DNA of 57,922 nucleotides from Saprospiraceae bacterium. GTDB lineage: Bacteria > Bacteroidota > Bacteroidia > Chitinophagales > Saprospiraceae. A program made the position numbers and the translations under genes. Position 1 is the first letter of the stretch, and each line of letters opens with the position of its first letter. Positions 42,830 to 54,300 of the stretch are shown piece after piece. The stretch spans positions 1-57,922 of the forward strand of contig JADKGD010000043.1 of NCBI GenBank assembly GCA_016717145.1, written 5' to 3'. The notes under the pieces are model-generated. The model was not told where the DNA came from, searched no databases, and saw only the letters and a list, made by a program, of their open reading frames with translations.

Positions 42830-43900
42830 TTATATTCTGTAACATACTGCATTAATATTCATTCCGGCACCCACTGAGGCAAATAATATAATATCACCCT
42901 TGGTGAGTTTGTGATTTGCCATTTTATTTTTTATGACCATGTCAAATAGTGTAGGAATAGTGGCTACAGAACTATTACCCAACTTATGAATACTCATTGG
43001 CATGATATCTTTAGGTATATCTGTTAATTCGTATAATTTAAACAAGGCTTTAATGATGGCTTCGTCCATTTTTTCATTTGCCTGATGAATGAATACTTTT
43101 TTTATATCTTTAATATCAAGATTTGCATTATCCAAACAATGTTTCATTGCTATTGGAACAAACTTTAATGCGTATTCATAAACCTTTCGCCCTTTCATTT
43201 TTATAAACTTTATTTTGGGATCTGAGCCAGGGAAATTTGATTTCCCAAATGAAATATATCCGGCTTCGGCCACACAATGTGACTGAGCACTGGATGACAG
43301 TATTCCAGAAACTGTATTAAAGTTATCATATTCCAGGACAGTAGCTCCTGCCCCATCGCTGAATATCATACTATCTCTGTCAAAAGGATCAATTACCCTT
43401 GACAAAGTCTCACTTCCAACTACGAGTATTCTTTTTGCAACACCTGCTTTAAAAAAAGCATCGGCATGTATGACTCCCTGAAGCCATCCAGGACATCCAA
43501 ACAAAATATCGTATGCTACACAGGAAGGGTTAAGTATGCCTAATTTCTGTTTTAAACGAGATCCTAAAGAAGGAACTGCATCCATTTGAATGTTATGCTT
43601 ATTTATATCCCCATAATTATGTGCAAAAATAATCTGATCAAGAGTCTCAGGATCAATGCCTGCATCTTCGATTGCAAGTCCTGCAGCAATATAAGCTAAA
43701 TCTGAAGATGTCTGGTCATGATGGGCATATCTCCTTTCTTCAATACCAGTAATCTGCTGAAATTTGGCAGTAATCACTTCTGAAGGTGTATCAATCCGTC
43801 TCTCTTCTTCATCATAAAAGTCATGAATTGAAAAATCTTTGTTTGTGATCACATCATTGGGAATATATGAACCTGATCCGATGATAATTGTCTGACCCAT
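42830..43900 (-). CDS. 3-oxoacyl-ACP synthase III-like enzyme
   Basis: This 356-residue thiolase-fold enzyme carries the full catalytic triad of the FabH type: Cys136 in LFGCPGW, His272 in IHQANEKM and Asn309 in GNSSVATIP, plus SDGAGATVLE near 181-190 and a Gly-rich end (SVGAGMNINAVCYRI). It condenses an acyl-CoA or acyl-ACP with a malonyl unit. The divergence from house-keeping FabH (extra segment around EEERRIDTPSE) suggests a starter-unit, olefin or secondary-lipid role; this cannot be settled here. It stands alone on the minus strand. Confidence 0.9.
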   Translation of the reverse strand: MGQTIIIGSGSYIPNDVITNKDFSIHDFYDEEERRIDTPSEVITAKFQQITGIEERRYAHHDQTSSDLAYIAAGLAIEDAGIDPETLDQIIFAHNYGDINKHNIQMDAVPSLGSRLKQKLGILNPSCVAYDILFGCPGWLQGVIHADAFFKAGVAKRILVVGSETLSRVIDPFDRDSMIFSDGAGATVLEYDNFNTVSGILSSSAQSHCVAEAGYISFGKSNFPGSDPKIKFIKMKGRKVYEYALKFVPIAMKHCLDNANLDIKDIKKVFIHQANEKMDEAIIKALFKLYELTDIPKDIMPMSIHKLGNSSVATIPTLFDMVIKNKMANHKLTKGDIILFASVGAGMNINAVCYRI

Positions 43901-43933
43901 TATCGTGATAAATTAATAAGTATGTAATATAAG

Positions 43934-43963
43934 TTCAAAAGTAATCTTAAAATTATACTTTTG
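43934..43963 (+). promoter_or_regulatory. promoter before the 156-residue unknown gene (TTC-N19-TACTTTTG)
   Basis: TACTTTTG at 43956-43963 matches TAnnTTTG exactly; the -33 site is TTC instead of TTG at 19-bp spacing. It predicts a leader of roughly 20-25 nt. Confidence 0.5.
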
Positions 43964-43992
43964 TGATCAGAAAATGCATAAATTCATAATAT

Positions 43993-44463
43993 ATGATTTT
44001 TATCAGTGAAAATATAATTAATGGTCTTATCGATAAGTATGAAGCGGAAGAACTTTTTATGAATGACTATGCTATCATGATCAGTGAAAGAAATGACCTC
44101 AGCGGATTTTTAGCACAGGAAAATTATTCTTTACTAACAAAAGAAGAAATGGCGCTTTTGGAATATTTAAGTTGTACAATCTACTTCAGTTCTAAAGAAG
44201 GGCTTCAAAAAATACCTGTTTTAAATGGTAAAACGCTGGAAAAGTGGGAAGAAGATAACTGGGATGTATTTAATAGCCCTACTGCAAAAAACTTTACTAA
44301 GATAATAGATATTTTTTTTAAAGATTACCCACAGGAAGACTTACTTGCACTGGTTGAAGATAGTATACAACCGGATGAAGAAAACCTAGTTTCATCAGTA
44401 GGAAGTGAAATTATATTTGTGGCCTGCAAATCTATCATAGACACACTGAATCAGTTGAATTAA
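43993..44463 (+). CDS. hypothetical protein, 156 residues
   Basis: I do not recognise this protein. It is acidic, has no signal peptide or membrane helix, and looks helical and soluble (KEEMALLEYLSCTIYF, NFTKIIDIFFKDYPQEDLLALVEDS). Good promoter spacing, a complete frame and coding-like composition support a real gene. It is divergent from the KAS III-like gene, and the candidate small RNA lies about 190 bp downstream on the same strand. A general Bacteroidota conserved protein seems likely. Confidence 0.75.
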   Translation: MIFISENIINGLIDKYEAEELFMNDYAIMISERNDLSGFLAQENYSLLTKEEMALLEYLSCTIYFSSKEGLQKIPVLNGKTLEKWEEDNWDVFNSPTAKNFTKIIDIFFKDYPQEDLLALVEDSIQPDEENLVSSVGSEIIFVACKSIIDTLNQLN

Positions 44464-44627
44464 GCCGCACCATACTTCCAAATATAAACGAACGCATAAA
44501 TTATTATATATTTATTATATATATATTTAAATTATTTTGTTTAATTAATTAATAATAAACATTTTACATTTTATTTTTAATTATAATATAATATATAATT
44601 TCAAATCTGTACCTTTTTTATCATTTT
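44464..44627. other. very A/T-rich spacer before the small-RNA candidate
   Basis: The stretch is almost entirely TTTATTATATA-type sequence with no frame and no terminator-like hairpin for the gene upstream. Nothing else was seen. Confidence 0.4.
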
Positions 44628-44643
44628 TGGCACAGTTATGGCA
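44628..44643 (+). promoter_or_regulatory. sigma-54-type promoter (TGGCACA-N4-TGGCA)
   Basis: The sequence TGGCACAGTTATGGCA differs from the RpoN consensus TGGCACR-N4-TTGCW at one position, and the -24 GG and -12 GC are at the exact spacing. It lies in a region with no open frame downstream before the terminator at 44697-44737. Confidence 0.55.
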
Positions 44644-44653
44644 CTCTATATCA

Positions 44654-44737
44654 AAGTTCAGATTTATTTAAGGAATACTTAAGCAAATTGTTACTCGAGA
44701 CCGGTTCAAGGGGAATTAGACCGGTCTCATTTTTTTT
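44654..44737 (+). ncRNA. candidate small RNA, about 84 nt
   Basis: The RNA is predicted from a sigma-54-like promoter to an intrinsic terminator with no coding frame between. It would hold one small hairpin (TTTAAG with CTTAAG-type pairing, about 44667-44683), a single-stranded linker, and the 9-bp terminator hairpin with a 14-nt loop containing AAGGGGAA. No known RNA family was recognised. A short leader, or a terminator of a lost gene, are alternatives. Confidence 0.42.
44697..44737 (+). terminator. strong rho-independent terminator
   Basis: A perfect 9-bp stem GAGACCGGT/ACCGGTCTC with a 14-nt loop is followed by eight T residues. The reverse strand has no T tract, so it works in the + direction only; the nearest + gene ends more than 230 bp upstream. 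Confidence 0.85.
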
Positions 44738-44865
44738 ATCCCCTTCCCTATCTAAGCAACCTTTCCACATGTAATATTTAGAATAGCTTTTTAAGATGTA
44801 AATGTCAAATGTGTTGATCTTATAACGTCAATAAAATTGGATAAATATTTTTTCAAGTAAGTAAT

Positions 44866-45966
44866 CTATTCTTCCACAAAACCTTTCCATCGTTTCATAT
44901 ACTGAATAAACCGATCACTTAGATCCGCATCTTTCAGATGTTGAATACTATAAGGTGGATGTTGCGGTTCAAAATCAGGCTCTCTCGCAAGCGTTGGCCA
45001 GTAAGGTATGCCGATTGCTGCCCTTCCGAGCGCAATAAAATCGGTGCCCAAATTTAACACTGTTTCTGCATCTGCTGAAGACCATATCTCCCCGGCTACC
45101 ATGATGGGTATTTCAGGCTGCACTGCTTCCCGGAAATACGTAATCAGTGCTTTATCCTTTTCTTTATATTTTTCAGGTCTTTTCTTAGCATCCCATGGAG
45201 ATACATGAATATAATCCGCTCCTTCTGCAGCGAGAATCTGGGCTAATTTCAAGCTCTCATCAAAATCTATACCCTGAAATGTGTATTTATCTTCAGGCGA
45301 CAATCGAACACCCACAATAAATTCTTTGGGTACTGCCACTTTTATTTTTTTCAAAATAGTTCTGATCAGTCTTGTCCTGTTTTCAAATGTCCCTCCCCAT
45401 TCATCTGTTCGCTGATTTGTGGCAGAGCTGATAAACTGATGCAAAAGATATCCGTGCGCTCCATGTAATTCAACACCATCAAATCCAGCTTTTTGTGCCC
45501 TGACTGCTGCATCAGTAAATGCCTGAATGGCTGCGCTGATATCTTCCGTACTCCCTGTTCTGACAGCAATACTTTTATTCCCTATCATCATATCATGCTC
45601 CGTCGAACTCCAGGGTTGTTTTCCTGTCACAGATTCCGGGCTTCGTGCACCACCGTGAAATATCTGCACTATTCCAATACTATTATACATATGAATGCCA
45701 TCTGCCAGTCTTTTTAGTCCGGGGATGTGTTTGTCATCAAATATCCCTAATTCACCTTCCCAGCCTTTTCCTTCTTCAGATATGTTTGCAGCACAGGTGA
45801 TAATAATGCCAAACCCTTCTTTAGCTCGTCGCACCAGCCAACGGTATTCATCATTGCCCAAGGTACCATCATCATTACTTTGGCTATTTGTCATCGGAGC
45901 AAGGACAATCCGATTTTTTGCGGTAATATTCGCAGATTGAAAGTGGAATGGGGTGAATATATTCAT
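44866..45966 (-). CDS. NADH:flavin oxidoreductase (old yellow enzyme family)
   Basis: Starting at the Met of MNIFTPFHFQSANITAKNRI gives 366 residues and the normal family N-terminus; the longer reading to 46044 adds a non-conserved tail. FMN-barrel features are KNRIVLAPMTNS at residues 17-28, HGGARSP near 104-110, HGAHGYLLHQF at 168-178 and the RTDEWGG signature at 186-192, then MVAGEIWS and FIALGRAAIG for phosphate binding. These enzymes reduce activated C=C bonds with NAD(P)H. It stands alone; the physiological substrate is unknown. Confidence 0.92.
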   Translation of the reverse strand: MNIFTPFHFQSANITAKNRIVLAPMTNSQSNDDGTLGNDEYRWLVRRAKEGFGIIITCAANISEEGKGWEGELGIFDDKHIPGLKRLADGIHMYNSIGIVQIFHGGARSPESVTGKQPWSSTEHDMMIGNKSIAVRTGSTEDISAAIQAFTDAAVRAQKAGFDGVELHGAHGYLLHQFISSATNQRTDEWGGTFENRTRLIRTILKKIKVAVPKEFIVGVRLSPEDKYTFQGIDFDESLKLAQILAAEGADYIHVSPWDAKKRPEKYKEKDKALITYFREAVQPEIPIMVAGEIWSSADAETVLNLGTDFIALGRAAIGIPYWPTLAREPDFEPQHPPYSIQHLKDADLSDRFIQYMKRWKGFVEE

Positions 45967-46288
45967 CTGTTTAATTTTGCTAAGTTGTTGAATTTGTTTG
46001 ATTTGCGGATTTGGGAAAAGGACTAAAATTCTTTTGAAAAGCAACCCATTTAATCATTCAGGATTGTAGCATACCGCTTATGGGGATTTCATGAAATAAA
46101 AAATGATTTTAAAACAAATATAACCATACTTTTGATTACGTATCGAATCTATTAAAATCAATAAAATAAATTAAAAGCAAATTACTTTTTTCCAAGATAG
46201 AAAAATAAGTTTCGAAGAGGCATAATAATTCATTAAATGGTTTCATTGGCGCTAAAAATAAATATTTTATAATAATAAAAAGGATGGT
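45967..46288. other. intergenic region between divergent genes, no gene
   Basis: It carries the promoters of the old yellow enzyme (-) and PaiB-type (+) genes. A + strand TACTTTTG at 46127-46134 matches a -7 element but lies about 190 bp from the next start. No frame or repeat was seen. Confidence 0.4.
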
Positions 46289-46296
46289 TATATTTG
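46289..46296 (+). promoter_or_regulatory. Bacteroidota -7 element (TATATTTG)
   Basis: It matches TAnnTTTG and would give a leader of about 20 nt before the ATG at 46324, which supports that start over the upstream in-frame codon at 46294. No -33 TTG at proper spacing was found. Confidence 0.4.
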
Positions 46297-46323
46297 TTCA
46301 ATTTTTCATTTATACCATTAACA

Positions 46324-46938
46324 ATGTACATTCCATCTAACTATAGAATGACCGATAAAGCAAGCATAATTGAATTTATAAAAAAATTTAGTTTTGCAAC
46401 CATCATAACTGCAAAAGATGGTAGACCAGTGGCAACCCACTTACCTTTTTTAGTGTCTGAAATTAATGACACAATTATATTGACTTCACATTTTGCCAAG
46501 GCAAATCCGCAATGGCATGATATAGAAAATCTTGATATTTTGGTCATCTTTAGTGAACCACATGCCTACATTTCTCCCAAGCACTACGAAAAGTTACTAA
46601 ACGTACCAACATGGAATTATCTCTCGGTACACCTTTACGGAAAATGCAAGATCATCAAAGAATCTCAAGCGATTATTTCAATCCTCGAAAATACCATACA
46701 TACATATGATGAAGCGTATAAATCCCAATGGGATGGCTTGCCGGAAGTATATAAGTCGGCCATGATAAATGGTATTGTTGCATTCCGAATAACGGTAAAT
46801 AGTATCGAAGCCAAAAAAAAATTAAGTCAAAACAAAACTGAAACCGAACAAAAAAACATTATAAAGGATTTTTCAGAAAGTAAGGATCAGAATGAACAGT
46901 ATATAGCGAATTATATGCTTAAAAATTTAGAAAAGTAA
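46324..46938 (+). CDS. PaiB-type FMN-binding protein
   Basis: Starting at MYIPSNYRM gives 204 residues with the PaiB/Pai2 opening. The split-barrel features are FATIITAKDGRPVATHLPF near residues 23-41, FAKANPQWHD near 58-67, and SEPHAYISPKHYEK, VPTWNYLSVHLYGK near 80-110, as in FMN-binding negative regulators of the PaiB family. In Bacillus such proteins affect sporulation and protease genes; in other bacteria they may be haem- or flavin-binding enzymes. The C-terminal third is Lys/Glu-rich and less conserved. It precedes a small membrane protein gene by 30 bp. Confidence 0.87.
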   Translation: MYIPSNYRMTDKASIIEFIKKFSFATIITAKDGRPVATHLPFLVSEINDTIILTSHFAKANPQWHDIENLDILVIFSEPHAYISPKHYEKLLNVPTWNYLSVHLYGKCKIIKESQAIISILENTIHTYDEAYKSQWDGLPEVYKSAMINGIVAFRITVNSIEAKKKLSQNKTETEQKNIIKDFSESKDQNEQYIANYMLKNLEK

Positions 46939-46968
46939 ACGTATTTAAATCATCTAATTATTTATATC

Positions 46969-47322
46969 ATGCAAAAATTAAATTATTTATCACTCACTGT
47001 TCAGGGTATTTATGTTATGATCACAGGATTGCAGCTTATTTTTATACCTGCTACCCTACTTGGTATGTTTGGCTTTGAAGCGCCGGCAGAGATCTGGATT
47101 AAGGTACTTGGTATTCTGGTACTTGCCCTGGTTATTCCATATTACAGCATAAATACGTCCGGAAATAAAGAAGTAGTTATGTCGACTGTTTGGTTCAGGC
47201 TATTTGTTTCAGCCGGTTTTTTATTCCTTGTTGTATCCGGACAGGTCAAAAGCAGTTTATTGCTTTTGCAGGGGTTAATGTAGCAACAACTATCTGGACT
47301 TGGTTTGAGCTCAAAAAAATAA
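46969..47322 (+). CDS. small membrane protein (four helices), frameshifted near its end
   Basis: About 117 residues, with hydrophobic segments at about 9-32, 43-58, 72-88 and 95-112. I do not recognise the family. The frame breaks near 47247-47251 (one A lost in AAAA) and returns as KQFIAFAGVNVATTIWTWFELKK. The likely stop TAA at 47320-47322 is hidden by one extra A in the run at 47313-47319. The unbroken reading would end at 47283. It lies 30 bp after the PaiB-type gene and converges on pfkB with a 16-bp gap. Confidence 0.65.
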
Positions 47323-47338
47323 GCTTCATCTCGGTATT

Positions 47339-48268
47339 TTATAATTCTGTCAATTTCAGTCGGGTCAAAAGCATATCTGCATCTTCTTTTCTGCACAATT
47401 GGGTTCCTGGATTCAGTGTAGCAGCTGTTCCGCAGGCAACTCCGTACTGAACCGATTCAAGCAGCTTTTGCCAAAGATAAATGATAAACCATTCCAGCTA
47501 CCATGCTATCTCCTGCTCCTACGGTACTTTTCGAATGACTTCAGGTGGTTTTATATGTTGGGCAAAATCGGAAGTAACCAGCATTGCGCCTTCAGAGCCC
47601 ATTGATACAACTACTACTTCACATTTATTTTTAGTAACAACAGCGCGTGCTTCATCGACTATTTCATTTGGTAACAATTCCTTTTTCCGACAAGTGCGCT
47701 GAATTCCCCCAAATTGGGTTTTATTAGATAAACCCCTGCTTCGATGGCATGTTGCAATGGCACACCCGTGGTGTCAACAATAAATTTTGCTTTTTTTCTT
47801 GTGGCAATATCAGCTATTTGTGCATAAATATTTAACGGTACATGTTTCGGCAAACTACCGCTTGCAACAATATAATCAACTTCCTTTATGTCCTCGATTT
47901 CTTGTGAAATCTTTTTCCATTCGGTTTTGGTTAAGGGAGAAAGTGGCATACCAAATCGATATTGTTTATTAGTTGACACATCCAAAATAGTTATATTTTC
48001 TCTTGTTTCATTTTCACTTTCAATTGCCACAATCAATATCTTCATTTTCCATCAATTGGTTAAAAAACTTCCCGGTATAACCACCATATGGATAAATGGC
48101 CGTAGCTAAGCCTCCAAGTTTTTTAATGGCTCTTGCAACATTTATACCTCCTCTTTCAGGGCTCTACTAAAGGTGCGGACACCTCATTTTTACTTCTGGC
48201 GTCAAAAAAGAAACCGATGTGCTTTTATCAATACAAGGGCCAAAAGTGATGGTAATGATTTTGTGCAT
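47339..48268 (-). CDS. pfkB: 6-phosphofructokinase 2 (PfkB family), five indels
   Basis: The reconstructed product is about 309 residues, the length of E. coli Pfk-2, and tracks it closely: MHKIITITFGPCID, EPERGGINVARAIKKLGG, ENITILDVSTNKQYRFGMP, ASGSLP, KPNLGEFSALV, the ribokinase signature STVGAGDSMVAGM, and CGTAATLNPGTQLC at the end. Breaks lie near 48159-48161 (a G gained), 48024-48036, 47682-47686 (a T lost), 47528-47531 (a T lost) and 47463-47467 (two bases lost). The even conservation in all fragments points to sequencing error rather than decay. The product phosphorylates fructose-6-phosphate; a role on tagatose- or fructose-1-phosphate is possible. Confidence 0.8.
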
Positions 48269-48370
48269 ATTAATTTGATATTACTCATTATAGTAATAGT
48301 TAAAAACTAAACGTAAATATCGATAATTTTTAAGAATTAATATGGCAAATTAGTTTGCTGGAATTATACA

Positions 48371-51300
48371 TCAATGAATTTTAATAAAATTTGGACCAAT
48401 AATTTCTAAGGTTCCCTGATTTAATAATTCATTTGAACCGGTGGTTTTAAATATTCCTGTGTTTTCTAAAGTAAGGGCTCCGTTATTTAAAATCGCTGAT
48501 CCATTCATGCCGTTACCAGCCTTTATCCGGATGTTTTTAATATGAACTATCGCCCCTGATGTTATCATAAAGACAATATTGGTATTGGATCCATCCACTA
48601 CCAGTGCATGCTGATGATTAAAGTCCAACGTTAGATTTTTATTGATCACAATCGTGTCAATATTCAAATGGATCGTATCCAGCGATCGGGAAAAGTATAT
48701 GATGTCTCCACTCGAAGAACATGAATCAATAGCATATCTTAATGATCCGAGATTTGAATCGTTTTCATTGATCACATATTTGCAATTTCCATTCCCAACA
48801 CCAAATGTGCCGAAGTTGAATAATGAGTCAGATTTAATAAAATTTAAATTTCCAGGCCCGGTTGAAGTTTCAGATTCAGATGTATTCCAATTTCCAGCGT
48901 TGTTGGTTCTGACCAATCTTACTTTTTCCAGATCCTGAATCAAATTCACCCCATCTTCTGTAAAATTGTGTGCATTTACGGCTATTGAAAATTTACCTGA
49001 AACATTGACTGCCGAAGATTCCCAGTAACCATCTGGTGAAATATTGTTGATTTGGGTGTTTTGCTCCAATCCAATTGGCATCCCTGCAACAGACGGAATG
49101 GAATCTCTATAACGAAGTACTACATGACCTATATTTGTATTATCAAATCGAAGAAGTACCGGATGATTGCTATTTCCTGAAGATACAGGAAATATTCCAT
49201 TAAATATCTTGTTCGTATTTCCGTTAAACCATCTGCGCATTTTCCCATTTATGTACCCACCATCATAAGTTTGAAGTGACGATATGGTATCAAATGGATA
49301 AGATGTTCCGTAATAACTCCAGGGGTCATTGGGCATTGTGATCAGCAATCCACTTTTTGTGGCATCGCCAAGGGTAAAAATATTATTGCCATTGTTTATA
49401 TTACTTCTCAATCTCAATACTTCGCTGACTCCGAGCGGCATATTTAAATGGAGTCCGCTGAAAGAATTTGCAACATGCAAGCGGCTGATATAATTTCCAT
49501 CCTGTGATGCCGGAACAGGCTTGTCAAAATTTCTAAACAAACCACTTCCTGAAATGCTCTGGCTATTTTTGGTATTCATAAAATAATCCAGATAATGCAC
49601 ATCGCCGCAAAAAGCCAGGGTTCTGGTCTGCTGTTGTGTATACAAACCATTATTTATTAAGTTACCAAATAGTGTCGTTCCTCCTCTATATTCTGTATTT
49701 GTATTGATGACAAAGGTTTTTGCTACGATTTGTTCATTGTTACTGTTAAATGTTGCCCGGTTTTCAGTATCCATCCCTCCGTTTATGACAATGGTATCGG
49801 CAACTAAATAGGCAGGGATATTACCAAAATGGGCCCTAAAACCTCTAACAGAAGAAGCTGAAATGGTATCATCTCCACCTCCAAAGGTGACTTTTCCATT
49901 CAAACTTATTTTATCATTTGAAAAAACGTTGTATAGAAAGTCAGCAGGATCTTTTATGTTTAACTGTACATGATCGGTAAAGAGCTTTGGGGTATGTAAA
50001 TTGAATCCATCTAGACTTGAACCTTGTGAAGTACCATCATTACCATCAATATTAATCGTACTTTGTAGTGCAATAAGCTCCCATGGATTCTTTTTTATAT
50101 CATCATAACATGTAAAATAATAGGTACCATCCTCCAGACAAAGATATTTTGATACTTTTGAATTTGGCACTTTATACTCAAAGGATTTGTACAAAACTTC
50201 TCCTTTGTCATTTCTCAAAGTCCAATAGGTCTCAGCAGGTTTTGAATCCAAATTTAAAGATAATTTTATTTTTGCAGCGGTACAAGCGGTGTTATTTGAT
50301 TCAATACAATCGGCTATTTCGACCTTCTGTCGCATCAAATTGCCAGGCTGAGGGCCAAATCCCAAATTGAAATTAATACCATAAGAAGTCAAATGACAAT
50401 ACGACATAATGGTTCCTCCATTAAAAGGTGTATTCGAAGTTGGGCAACTACTATTTGGATAACAATTATCTATTGCTGTATTATTTCCATTCCAAGCACA
50501 GTCGTGGGTATACTGGAACCTAAATTATGGCCTATTTCGTGCGTACAAATGTACACACTCCAACTAAAAATCGGGACATTTGAAAATGTACTATAAATAC
50601 TGGCAAAAGAAGTGTGATATTTCTGTTCCGGATGGCATAATACATCAATATAAGCCAATCCCCCGGAAGTTCTATTTGATATGAGCTGAGCTAAGTCCCC
50701 ATTAAATTCTATCTTCGTATTATTAAATTGTGCCAGCATTTCCTCTTTTGTAGCCCCTGTATAAGGGCTCACTTCGTCCCAAATCAAAATCTCTGAAATT
50801 TCAAAATGGATGCCTTCTCTTTCATACAACAAAAAGACTTCACTATAGAGATCAGACATAAAATCCATGGTATTGATTAAAGTTCCTTTACTTAAAAAAT
50901 ATCATCGCAGTCTACCTCAATAAATAATCTAAGAGTTTTTACAACAGCATTATTTCTATTTTGTGTTCCTTGAACCAATTTATCTGTTTTTGCATGAGCA
51001 CCCGGATTTGGAGCTTCCAGTATTCCGCAATCAAACCGCTTGATTTTTGGAACATTTTCTTCCTGCACAATGTACACTTCTTTGTCTTGCTCCATTTTTC
51101 AATTTATACACCTTTTGGTTATCAAAAATAGTAGCCTGTATTGCATTGTTATCCACTTTTAGTAAGATGGAGGTAATTTCAGATCTGTCCCTGTTTTATA
51201 TCAATAAAATAGTCGGCCCGGCATCTTTAGGAAAGTTGGCTCCGGATTTCGATTTCAAGATGACTTCATCACTGTATATGGCATATGGTTTTAATGTATA

Positions 51301-54300
51301 TTCCCGGTTTAAACCATTTGGAATGGGTATTTTTGATGAATAATTCCCTGGCATTTTTAATTTTTGTCAGGGATTGGCTTATTGTAAGTTTTAATTCTGA
51401 ATAAGGCTTTTCATTTTTCTGAGCATCTGAATCATTAAAACTTTTAGTTTCCCTAGTGAAGGTGAATATATTTTTCGAAATATTTTGTCTGGAAACAGCG
51501 AGATTACCACTCACTACCTGCCCATTATCGACCACTATTTTTTTAACATCTATCATGTTAAATTTAGTGGTAAAATCAAATATTTGATTGTTAAAAGTTA
51601 GTTTATATACCGTATCTTTATTGATGCCATCAAAATTCTGACTGGAGTTATAATTACCGGAGTAAAATGAACCATTTACATTTAAAGTCGCATGATCCAG
51701 AATCAATCTTCCTTCATATCCTGAGAACACTTTGTTTGAATGACCAGTTGAAAGACCATCTGAGCTTCCACCTAAAGTCAACACACTATTGGGGTGCAAG
51801 ATAAGACTACTTTTTTTGTACATGTTTATATCGGCAGTTTGAACGGTATCATACGTATATAGTTCATGCCAGATGTGAATCGGATCCATCTCCACCATAT
51901 TTGGCGGAGGAGTGCCACATAGCCAGGTAGTCCCTACGCCCCAATCGCCATTTTTGATTGTATGATATCCTTCGGCCGGGGTGATAACTATGGGCAAATG
52001 AGATTTTACAGCAGGTACATAGTCCTTGCCATCTATGGTAATGTTTGTGCATTTTACTTTGATGACATTCCCGGGCTGCGCATCACATTTTAAAGCAACG
52101 ACAACAAAAAAAATATCTGTTGCTTTCTGCTTGGAGTGGTTGTATTAGATGGGCAAGTTGAATAACTATTACATTCCTGATTGCCGTAAAAAGTGAGTTC
52201 ACTCAACGGATTTTTAATGCTTTCGCCAAATTGTTTGGATTCTACAGGTGGTGCATTAAAAGACACCGGGTAGTCTATCGGCCTATAAAAAGAAAAATCG
52301 AAAAATTGATCCAGCATAGGGCTAGCGTATATGCCAACTGAATATATGTCATTTAAATTTGTAGTTCCTGCCAGTGAAATCTTAATTTTGGAAATGTTAA
52401 TGGGGGAAAATTTACCACTAAGCTTTATTTTTATTTTAGCCACCGGATTATGTAATGAGCCTGCTGCTGCTTCCTGACTATATTCGACATTGTAGGAACC
52501 GGGAATCATCTTTTCATAATTCGAAGTTTTCGATGGAGTGTAAGTTGGTGATCGAATTTTCCCGGTAAAATACAAAGATCAAAATTCCCCTGAATATCTG
52601 AAGAATCACTGGAAGAAATTTCAAGCATATATTCCTTGAACGGATCTATTCCATACATAGAAAGCACTTCAGGCTGAAAGTCAAGATGGGTTGCATCACT
52701 CTCCCCATAAATAGATTGCAATGTATTTTTTTACGCAAAGTATATTAAACGCTGCCTGACTTTCAGGTACTTTTTCAAACAATCTTATTTTAGGATCAAA
52801 ACCAGCTGTCGTAGGTGTTACCGTGATCAGCATGCCTATTTGTGGATCAATTATTTTATACCACACATTCGGCTTTGTGGTGCCCGGCTCTGCATTTTGT
52901 AAAGTGGCATTGATTGTTGTGCCTGATGTTTTATAGAAGCAGCGGTGCAGTTTGTTTGTTTCTATTTCTTCATAGTTTGAACAATCATCATTTGCGGGCG
53001 GGCTGGAAATACAAATATTAAACGTGCCCCTGCTAAGGAGTGCATCATAAATATTATTGGCTTCGACCCTTATATAATAGATATCACTCAAACTCAGTCC
53101 ATTCAAATTTATGACTGTGGCCGTTTGAGCAAGGCCGGTTACACATTCTATCGGAGTTTGCAGATCAGGAAACTTGTAGACGCTGAAATGTACAAAAGAA
53201 CTATTGGAAAGCGGCGTGATGGTCACCTTATGAAATGCATGCATAGGAGTAAATTTATACCAGACATCTATTGAATTCTGTAAACATGGACCACTAATTA
53301 AAGAGGCGGTAGCCCCTTCTGTGCTACCGGTCATTGCATTTTCACAAGCATTGCCAGGAAGAATTAAGGTCGCGCCAGTTGTAAAGTCATTTTGCGCCCT
53401 GGATAGTACGCAAATATCGAAATTAAACTGATCATATATTATCTCACTATTGTGCACTCCGGATACTTGTATGTAATACGTAGAATCGGTATTGAAGTGT
53501 GCATATTCAAGAAAAGATTCAGTTGCATTTGATGTAAAAGCTACAGGCAAGCTGTCGCAGTGCGAAAAAATGGAAATATATTTATTACTAGTCCCATTTG
53601 TCACTTTGATGACATGAAAAGAATCCAGTGCTACAAATTTGAACCAGGATGCATTATCGATACCGCTTGATATATTTGTTGAGGTAAGTGGTGTTGTACA
53701 TTGATCAGTAGTGCCGGCTGAGAGCAATAATGATTGACTACAAGCGTAGTTGACCTGAGGAGTCGTGACTGAAATGGCAAATTTTCCTTTCCCGCTGTTT
53801 TGAGCTTTACTGTAAATTTTGAAATAATAGGATTGACCAATTATAAGATTATTGGCAAAGTATTCCCTTTTATCCGTACAACCAAGGCTATTGCCCGTAC
53901 ATGAAGATCCATAATATTCGATAATGGGTTGGACAATGGGCCCCGGATGAATTGTATTCACCAGGATGAGCGCAAAGGTGTCCTGTGCCATAAATCTATA
54001 CCAGAGATCGTCGTCTGAATAATAAAGTCCGCAGTTGTCATTTCCTGTAGCAGCAATACTATTATCGATTACGTAATCAGAGAAGCTTATTCCGTTTGTT
54101 TGAATTATTTCTGTAGCATTGACGCACTGGTCATTTTCACTTGGTTTCTTTACACATACTTCAGTGGGTGAAAAAGGCCCTGATCCGCTGTTGTCAAAAA
54201 TTCTGAATCTTAAGGTGTCGCCCGGGTTAAGACCCTGTAAAGCTATGATCTCATTTCCGGAATTTGAATTATGTACACATATCACTTCCTCAGATTATTG

